NCBI GenBank assembly: GCA_029007845.1
Contig: JAQXIP010000015.1
Span: 1 to 64,000, forward strand
Direction of reading: 5' to 3'
Length of the DNA stretch: 64,000 bases
From: Clostridiales bacterium
Lineage (GTDB): Bacteria; Bacillota; Clostridia; Lachnospirales; Lachnospiraceae
The notes under the pieces are model-generated. The model was given only the letters and a program-made list of their open reading frames with translations. It was not told where the DNA came from and made no database searches. Of this stretch, positions 57,789 to 64,000 are shown in pieces. Position 1 is the first letter of the stretch; the number at the start of each line of letters is the position of its first letter. Made by a program: the position numbers and the translations under genes.

Positions 57789-59828
57789 GTGAAACCAGGA
57801 GTATTAATCAGTGACAGATATGAGATAATTGAAAAAGTCGGATCTGGTGGAATGGCAGATGTATATAAAGCAAAAGATAACCGGTTGAACCGGTTTGTTG
57901 CCATTAAGATTCTGAAAAGAGAATATAGCGAAGATGAGAAATTTGTTACGAAGTTTCAGGCAGAAGCCCAGTCGGCAGCCGGACTGTCCCACCCGAATGT
58001 AGTAAATGTATATGATGTGGGAGAGGATGACGGTCTGCGTTATATTGTCATGGAACTTGTAGAAGGGATTACCCTGAAAAGCTTCATTGAGAGGAAAGGA
58101 CGCTTAGAAGTAAAAGAAGCAATCGGAATTGCAATCCAGATTGCCCAGGGAATGGAAGCTGCCCATGCAAACCATATTATCCACCGTGATATTAAACCTC
58201 AGAATATTATTATATCAAGAGAAGGAAAAGTAAAGGTCACCGATTTTGGAATTGCAAAAGCGGTTACTTCTGATACGATTACCTCAAATGCCATGGGATC
58301 GGTACATTATATTTCGCCAGAACAGGCAAGAGGCGGATATAGCGATGAAAAAAGTGATATTTATTCCTTAGGAATTACCATGTATGAGATGCTTACCGGA
58401 CAGGTGCCGTTCGTAGGGGATAATACTGTGTCAGTAGCCCTGCTTCACATTCAGGGAGAGGCAACTCCGATCCGGGATCTGCAGCCGGATGTCCCGATTA
58501 GTCTGGAACGCATTGTAGAAAAATGTATGCAGAAAAAGCCGGAACGCAGATATTTAAGTGCCGGGGAACTGATTGCAGATTTAAAGAAATCAATCTTAAA
58601 CCCGAATGTGGACTTTGTTTCCACACCGGTTGTGGTGAACGATTCACCAACAATCAGCATTTCGGATGATGAGTTAAATCATATTAAGTCAGCTGCGAAA
58701 AATGGGCAGAGTGTTGTCATGCACGATCCGGAGAAAGAGATAGAGGAACCGGATGAGGAAGAGGAAGACGAAGGGGAAGTGGATCCGAAACTGGAGAAAC
58801 TGATGGTTGCAGGTGGAATTATTGCAGCTGTCATTTTGGTGCTTGTTGTGTTGTTCCTTGTATCTAAGCTGTTTTTCCGTGGCTCTGGTATTGATCATAC
58901 ACTCCCGTCTGAGCCGACAGCAGGCGTGACGACATCGGATGTTTCTTCCAAACCGGAAGACGAAAAAGTAATGCCAAAACTGGTTGGTACTACTTATGAA
59001 GAGGCAGAGAAAACATTAAAAAAATATAATATAAAAATAAATAAAGTAGAAGAACCATCCGATCTTTATAAGGCTGGCGAGGTCATTGACCAGAATCCGG
59101 AAGAAGGAACAAAACTGGAAGCGGGTATGGAAGTTACTTTGACGGTCAGTACAGGAAAAGATCTGACCGTATCGGATGTGTATGGGATGTCAAAAGATGC
59201 GGCTCAGAATACACTGTTAAATGAAGGATTGAAAGTACGTTTCCAAGAAGAGCCAAGTGATACTGTAGAGGCAGGAAAAGTCATCCGTACCAATCCGGAA
59301 AAAGGGAGCAAAGTAGCAGATGGTGACACGGTTACGGTTGTTGTTAGTACCGGAAGAGAAACGAAGAAAGTGTATGTGCCGGATCTGGTTGGTATGACAG
59401 AAGAGAAAGCAAAAGAAAGAATAAAGGCTTCAAAATTAACGGTGGGCAAGACCCAGTATGTGAATTCGGATAAATATCCGGAAGGTCAGGTGATTAAGCA
59501 AAGCTATTCGGTTAACACGGAAGTGGATGAAGGAACTGCTATCGAATTAACGGTGAGCCTTGGACCGTCTGCAACTTATAAATATGAGGCAAATGTGACT
59601 ATCAGCAATAGTCCGTTTGACAGTGATGAGGAAGAGGGAGCGGTTAAGATTGTGCTGTCTCAGGATGGTAAGAAAACGACGGTTTATAATTCGGTATGTG
59701 ACAGCTCGGATTTTCCGTTAGATCTGTATGTGGAAGGCAGCAGTGCGTCTGCAGGTACCCTTACTGTTTATCTGGACGGAAAACAGGTGGATTCCATCGG
59801 TGTGTCATTTAAAAAGGTGGCACAGTGA
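57789..59828 (+). CDS. prkC: Ser/Thr protein kinase with PASTA repeats (PrkC/Stk)
   Basis: GTG start; ISDRYEIIEKVGSGGMADVYKAKD, HIIHRDIKPQNIIIS, TM ~805-870 nt after the kinase region, three PASTA repeats. Confidence 0.96.
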   Translation: MKPGVLISDRYEIIEKVGSGGMADVYKAKDNRLNRFVAIKILKREYSEDEKFVTKFQAEAQSAAGLSHPNVVNVYDVGEDDGLRYIVMELVEGITLKSFIERKGRLEVKEAIGIAIQIAQGMEAAHANHIIHRDIKPQNIIISREGKVKVTDFGIAKAVTSDTITSNAMGSVHYISPEQARGGYSDEKSDIYSLGITMYEMLTGQVPFVGDNTVSVALLHIQGEATPIRDLQPDVPISLERIVEKCMQKKPERRYLSAGELIADLKKSILNPNVDFVSTPVVVNDSPTISISDDELNHIKSAAKNGQSVVMHDPEKEIEEPDEEEEDEGEVDPKLEKLMVAGGIIAAVILVLVVLFLVSKLFFRGSGIDHTLPSEPTAGVTTSDVSSKPEDEKVMPKLVGTTYEEAEKTLKKYNIKINKVEEPSDLYKAGEVIDQNPEEGTKLEAGMEVTLTVSTGKDLTVSDVYGMSKDAAQNTLLNEGLKVRFQEEPSDTVEAGKVIRTNPEKGSKVADGDTVTVVVSTGRETKKVYVPDLVGMTEEKAKERIKASKLTVGKTQYVNSDKYPEGQVIKQSYSVNTEVDEGTAIELTVSLGPSATYKYEANVTISNSPFDSDEEEGAVKIVLSQDGKKTTVYNSVCDSSDFPLDLYVEGSSASAGTLTVYLDGKQVDSIGVSFKKVAQ

Positions 59829-60721
59829 TGCAGGGAAAAATAATAAAGGGCATTGCCGGGTTTTATTATGTCTATGTTGAATCGGAAGGCTTGTTTTGCT
59901 GTAAGGCAAAAGGAGTTTTCCGGAACCAGAACCAGAAACCTCTTGTGGGGGATCTGGTAGACATAGAAGTGATTGATCCGGAGGAAAAGACTGGTACGGT
60001 GAGCAGGATCCTCCCCCGTACCAATCAGTTGCTCCGGCCGGAAGTAGCCAATATTGATCAGGCATTGGTTATTTTTGCTGCGGCAAAACCGATGCCTAAC
60101 TTTCATTTATTGGACCGCTTTCTCGTTATGATGGAAAAACGCCATATACCAGTGGTAATCTGTCTGAATAAAAGGGATCTGGTAACAGACAAAGAACTAG
60201 AAGAGATGAAAAAGCCATATATTCTTGCCGGATATCCGGTTATTTCATCGGATACCTATTCTTCTTCTGGAGTAGAAGAGATTGAATCGGTACTGAATGG
60301 AAAGACATCTGCACTTGCCGGACCATCCGGGGTGGGGAAATCGTCGATTCTGAACTGCTTTGTTCCAGATGCCAATATGGAAACAGGAGATATCTCAAAA
60401 AAGCTGAAACGGGGAAAACATACAACAAGGCATTCGGAACTGTTTCTTGTGAATGAACATACGTTTCTGATGGATACTCCCGGATTTACTTCTTTGATGG
60501 TGGATGCAGTCACAAAGGAGGAACTGCCACGCTATTACCGGGAATTCTCAACATATGAACCATACTGCCGGTTTCAGGGCTGTATGCACCAGAGTGAACC
60601 GGAGTGTGGGGTGAAAGAAGCGGTAGAAAGAGGAGAAATCAGTCCATTACGCTATGAAAATTACTGCCAGATGCTGATGGAAATCAAAGAACAAAAACGA
60701 TATGGAGGAAAAGGAAAATGA
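59828..60721 (+). CDS. rsgA: Ribosome small subunit-dependent GTPase A
   Basis: Circularly permuted GTPase: NKRDLV, AGPSGVGKSSILN, DTPGFTSL, CRFQGCMHQSEPECGVKEAV. Confidence 0.96.
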   Translation: MQGKIIKGIAGFYYVYVESEGLFCCKAKGVFRNQNQKPLVGDLVDIEVIDPEEKTGTVSRILPRTNQLLRPEVANIDQALVIFAAAKPMPNFHLLDRFLVMMEKRHIPVVICLNKRDLVTDKELEEMKKPYILAGYPVISSDTYSSSGVEEIESVLNGKTSALAGPSGVGKSSILNCFVPDANMETGDISKKLKRGKHTTRHSELFLVNEHTFLMDTPGFTSLMVDAVTKEELPRYYREFSTYEPYCRFQGCMHQSEPECGVKEAVERGEISPLRYENYCQMLMEIKEQKRYGGKGK

Positions 60722-61377
60722 ATTATCTGTCACCGTCGTTATTATCTGCAGATTTTGCAACTTTAGGAGAACAGGTTCAGGTGCTGGACAAGGCAGGAGC
60801 ACAGTTTGTTCATATTGATGTGATGGATGGAATGTTTGTGCCAAGCATCTCATTTGGAATGCCTGTAATGAAATCGATCCGTCCATTGACAAAACGGTTA
60901 TTTGACGTACACCTGATGATTGGGAATCCGGATCGATATTTTACGGATTTTAAGGAGGCAGGTGCAGACCTGATTACCGTCCATGCGGAAGCCTGCACCC
61001 ATCTGAACCGGTCAATCCAGGCAATCCATGATCTGGGACTAAAAGCAGCCGTTGCCTTAAATCCGGCCACATCGCTTCATACACTGGATTATATATTGGA
61101 AGACCTGGATATGGTGCTCATCATGAGTGTGAATCCGGGCTTTGGTGGTCAGGCATTCCTTCCTTCCTCTCTGGATAAAATAAGAGAATTAAAGGAACGG
61201 ATTAACCGGACTGGAAAAGAGATTGCAATCGAGGTGGACGGGGGAGTGAATCTTTTGAATGCAAAAGAAGTACTGGATGCCGGAGCAAATGTGCTTGTCT
61301 CTGGAACAGGAGTGTTCAAAGGAGATATCTGGGAGAATGTTCAGAATTTTTTGCAAATAATGCGAGAAGCGGAGTAA
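60718..61377 (+). CDS. rpe: Ribulose-phosphate 3-epimerase
   Basis: LSPSLLSADFATLGEQV, HIDVMDGMFVPSISFGMPVMKSIR, MSVNPGFGGQAF. Confidence 0.97.
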   Translation: MNYLSPSLLSADFATLGEQVQVLDKAGAQFVHIDVMDGMFVPSISFGMPVMKSIRPLTKRLFDVHLMIGNPDRYFTDFKEAGADLITVHAEACTHLNRSIQAIHDLGLKAAVALNPATSLHTLDYILEDLDMVLIMSVNPGFGGQAFLPSSLDKIRELKERINRTGKEIAIEVDGGVNLLNAKEVLDAGANVLVSGTGVFKGDIWENVQNFLQIMREAE

Positions 61378-61384
61378 AAATAAT

Positions 61385-62062
61385 ATGACTAAGAAGAGAG
61401 AAGTAATGATTTTAACCGGAGGGGATCTTTCAAAAGAATTGTTTCTTCATGTACAAAAAAAACATACCGGCTGTCTGGTACTATGCGTAGATGGAGCTTT
61501 GGAAAAAGCATATGAATGGCATATTCCGGTGGATATCATTTTAGGAGATTTTGATACGGTATCGAATGAAGTGCTGGAAAAATACCGGGAAAAGCAAGTG
61601 GAGGAAAGTCGTTCTGTTCAGATTGAATCCTATTGCCCGGAAAAGGATCTGACGGATACGCATCTTGCCATTCTCCGGGCAATGCAGGAGGATCCGGAGC
61701 AGATTCTTGTCCTTGGTGCAACCGGCAGCCGTCTTGATCATGTGCTGGGCAGTCTTCATGCAATGTATGACTGCATAAGACAGGGAATCAGAATCTGTTT
61801 TCTGGATGCAGTCTGCCGAATTTCCATGACGACAGATTCCCGGATCATTGAAAAAAAAGAAGCATATGGTTCGTATCTCTCCGTTCTGCCTTTTTCTGGA
61901 ACAGCAAAACGGGTGACACTTTCTGGTGTAAAATATCCGGTGGAGAACCGGGATTTTTTATATGGGGAAAGCATTGGAATTAGCAATGAGATTGTGGAAA
62001 AACAGGCGGAGATTAAGGTAGGGGAAGGCTGTCTTTTAATAATTGAAGCAAAGAAAGCATAA
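61385..62062 (+). CDS. thiN: Thiamine diphosphokinase
   Basis: VDGALEKAYEWHIPVDIILGDFDTVS, EKDLTDTHLAILRAM, LGATGSRLDHVLGSLHAM. Confidence 0.93.
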   Translation: MTKKREVMILTGGDLSKELFLHVQKKHTGCLVLCVDGALEKAYEWHIPVDIILGDFDTVSNEVLEKYREKQVEESRSVQIESYCPEKDLTDTHLAILRAMQEDPEQILVLGATGSRLDHVLGSLHAMYDCIRQGIRICFLDAVCRISMTTDSRIIEKKEAYGSYLSVLPFSGTAKRVTLSGVKYPVENRDFLYGESIGISNEIVEKQAEIKVGEGCLLIIEAKKA

Positions 62063-62165
62063 AACTTAGAATTTTGTCATTTTCATATGTCAGTTTTTGT
62101 GGTATACTGACAAGTGGTTTAAACAAAAGAATAAATTGTTAGGGTAAAGGAGGAAAAGACAGAAG

Positions 62166-62708
62166 ATGAAAGAAAAGCTGCTAATGGTTTTACTTGCCTT
62201 GTGTGTTGCTGTTTTTGCAATTCCCGATGTTTTTCTTATGGTCGAACTGAATCGGAGTTCGAAAATCGGCTCATATTCAGAGAAACAGTCAGAAGATCAA
62301 GACAGCATACCGTCTGGGAATGAGGACGAAGACGAAATAGAAGAAAATGTGATCCAGTCATCAATGGATGGATTTTTGGTAAGCCGTTCTGGAGTGTCTG
62401 GGAAAAATGAAGAAGAGAATGGTGAAAATGATGATGCGGACTACATTCTTCCGGACAGTGACAAAAAGTATTACAAAAAAGAAGATTTAGAAAGTCTGAC
62501 TAGAGAAGAAGTGAAACTTGCCAGAAATGAAATCTATGCCAGACACGGTAGAATATTCAAAAAGGATATGAAGGTGAAAGAATACTTTGAAAGTAAGGAC
62601 TGGTATAAAGGAACGGTAGATGAAGTTTCGGACAGTGAATTAAACAAATATGAGATCGCAAACAGGGACTTAATTGTAAAATATGAGGAAGAGAAGAACT
62701 GGAAATAG
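62166..62708 (+). CDS. YARHG domain-containing protein (signal/TM anchored)
   Basis: REEVKLARNEIYARHGRIFKKDMKVKEYFESKDWYKGTV; N-terminal hydrophobic segment. Confidence 0.88.
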   Translation: MKEKLLMVLLALCVAVFAIPDVFLMVELNRSSKIGSYSEKQSEDQDSIPSGNEDEDEIEENVIQSSMDGFLVSRSGVSGKNEEENGENDDADYILPDSDKKYYKKEDLESLTREEVKLARNEIYARHGRIFKKDMKVKEYFESKDWYKGTVDEVSDSELNKYEIANRDLIVKYEEEKNWK

Positions 62709-62719
62709 GGGGTGAAATT

Positions 62720-63997
62720 GTGTTTTGCGAAAAGTGTGGAAAAAAATTACCAGATCAGGCATTATTTTGCGACAACTGCGGATATAAGATTGAAATTCGA
62801 AATAAGGTACAGCCAATGCCGCATCCGCAGATGCAGCCAAAACCGCAGCCAAAACCGCAGCCAATGCCACAGCAAAGACCCGTGGCTAAGAAGATTTCTC
62901 TGTTTACAAAAGTAATTGCAGTTGAAGTCATTGCGCTTGTTGTTTTAGCTGGTGTTTTTTATACAAAAATGAAGGAATATACTTCGCCGGAAATGGTTGC
63001 GAAAGAATATTTTGTATCCGTTATGTCAGGAGATACAAAAAAAGCATATGGACTAGTCGAGGTAGATGAAACAGAATTTGTGAATGAAACCTTTTTTGAA
63101 AAGGTAGTGGATCAGATTGGATGCAAAAATATAAGTAATTATAAAGTGAAGAAAGCAAAAACAAATAAGGATGATTATTCAAAAGAAATCCAGATTACAT
63201 ACCGCATGAAAGAAGATACACAGGACTATTCCTTTTCTGTGAGACTGGATAAGGCATCTGATAAGAAATTCTTTTTGTTTGATCAATGGAAGGTTAATGT
63301 AGGAGATTATATTCAAAAAGATGTGAGCCTTAGAGTATTAAAAGATTCAAAAGTAAAACTTGAGGGGATCGAATTGGGCGCAAAGTACTTTGATTCTGTG
63401 GATGAGGGAGAAAATGACTGTTATCTGATTCCAAAAATGTTTGTTGGTTCTTACAAGGCAGATGTCACTCATGATGTTTATGAAGACGTGGCAATGTCGT
63501 TTGAACTGACGGAAGATGATGATACGTTTTATGAGGTATATTATGGTACCATCTGCATAAAACCGGAAATCTTTGAAACTGTTGTAAAACAGGCTGAGGC
63601 AGATTTTAAATCAGTGTGGGAAGGTGCAGTACATCAAACCGGGCTGAATGAAATCAGCGATCTGAAATTGGCTGAGGATAACTTTTCTGAATTGTCTCAA
63701 GAGTATGAAGATCTGAAAGGATGCTTTTATTCTGATGATGGTACTGGTTTAAAGAAAGTCAATTTCAGTAATTTTGCAGTGGATGCTGAGGAAGGAGACA
63801 CCGATTATGGATATCCATCCATTGAAGTGGCGTTTACTGCCCCATTTACATGCGTCTCGACTTCAAAAGACTGGTGGACCGGTGAATTGGAAGACTATGA
63901 CAAAAGTGGCAGCTATTATGGAACCATGTTTTATACAAACTGGGATGGAGAATGGACATTACGCTCCATGGAGATAAGTGAAATTTACTATTATTAA
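62720..63997 (+). CDS. Zinc-ribbon domain membrane protein (TcaA-like architecture)
   Basis: GTG start after aggggggtg; MFCEKCGKKLPDQALFCDNCGYKI, PKPQ repeats, single TM, extracytoplasmic domain. Confidence 0.8.
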   Translation: MFCEKCGKKLPDQALFCDNCGYKIEIRNKVQPMPHPQMQPKPQPKPQPMPQQRPVAKKISLFTKVIAVEVIALVVLAGVFYTKMKEYTSPEMVAKEYFVSVMSGDTKKAYGLVEVDETEFVNETFFEKVVDQIGCKNISNYKVKKAKTNKDDYSKEIQITYRMKEDTQDYSFSVRLDKASDKKFFLFDQWKVNVGDYIQKDVSLRVLKDSKVKLEGIELGAKYFDSVDEGENDCYLIPKMFVGSYKADVTHDVYEDVAMSFELTEDDDTFYEVYYGTICIKPEIFETVVKQAEADFKSVWEGAVHQTGLNEISDLKLAEDNFSELSQEYEDLKGCFYSDDGTGLKKVNFSNFAVDAEEGDTDYGYPSIEVAFTAPFTCVSTSKDWWTGELEDYDKSGSYYGTMFYTNWDGEWTLRSMEISEIYYY

Positions 63998-64000
63998 AAA

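Noticed and set aside
62825-62880. Short tandem repeat (ccgcagccaaaaccgcagcca)
   Set aside because: Encodes the PKPQPKPQP linker of the zinc-ribbon protein; low-complexity coding repeat, not a CRISPR or regulatory array.
1-64000. CRISPR arrays, IS elements, prophage or integrative-element signatures
   Set aside because: No regular repeat-spacer structure, transposase, integrase or phage structural gene was recognised in the ORF set.

Overview
This 64 kb window looks like a low-to-mid GC Clostridia (Lachnospiraceae-like) chromosome. It is mostly housekeeping genes on the + strand, with a few accessory loci. No IS element, prophage, CRISPR array or rRNA operon was recognised. The left part holds a CIRCE-preceded htpG, a MepA-type MATE pump behind a leader terminator (riboswitch candidate), a CarD regulator, a tRNA-Leu(CAG) on the minus strand, two tandem AstE-like M14 proteins (the second lacks a canonical Zn-ligand His), and a single-chain purL. 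The middle holds a Cache-type MCP, degV, a divergent orphan carbamate kinase (-), an ABC-F ATPase (-), rex, nnr-alr-mazF (mazF has no adjacent antitoxin), a CNNM protein, rlmH, PFOR, an FprA flavoprotein and pdaA. It also holds a chemosensory cluster: a truncated receiver ORF, a BMP lipoprotein, an MCP and a NYN-LOTUS protein. The right part is a conserved block: rqcH(-), yicC-remA-gmk-rpoZ-lepB-CPBP-dapF-murE-murF-priA-def-fmt-yugP-rsmB-rlmN-prpC-prkC-rsgA-rpe-thiN, then YARHG and zinc-ribbon proteins. The most unusual signals are intergenic: (a) two copies of a long, nearly perfect palindrome (~25.6 kb and ~31.3 kb, the second enlarged by nested palindromes); (b) a second palindromic family (33.8 kb and 52.2 kb); (c) a scar at 33.63-34.04 kb where the 3' remnant of a DtxR/MntR-type regulator, a repeat cluster and a 27-codon response-regulator fragment abut; (d) the terminator-containing leader of the MATE gene. 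All calls come from reading the sequence; no database search was run.
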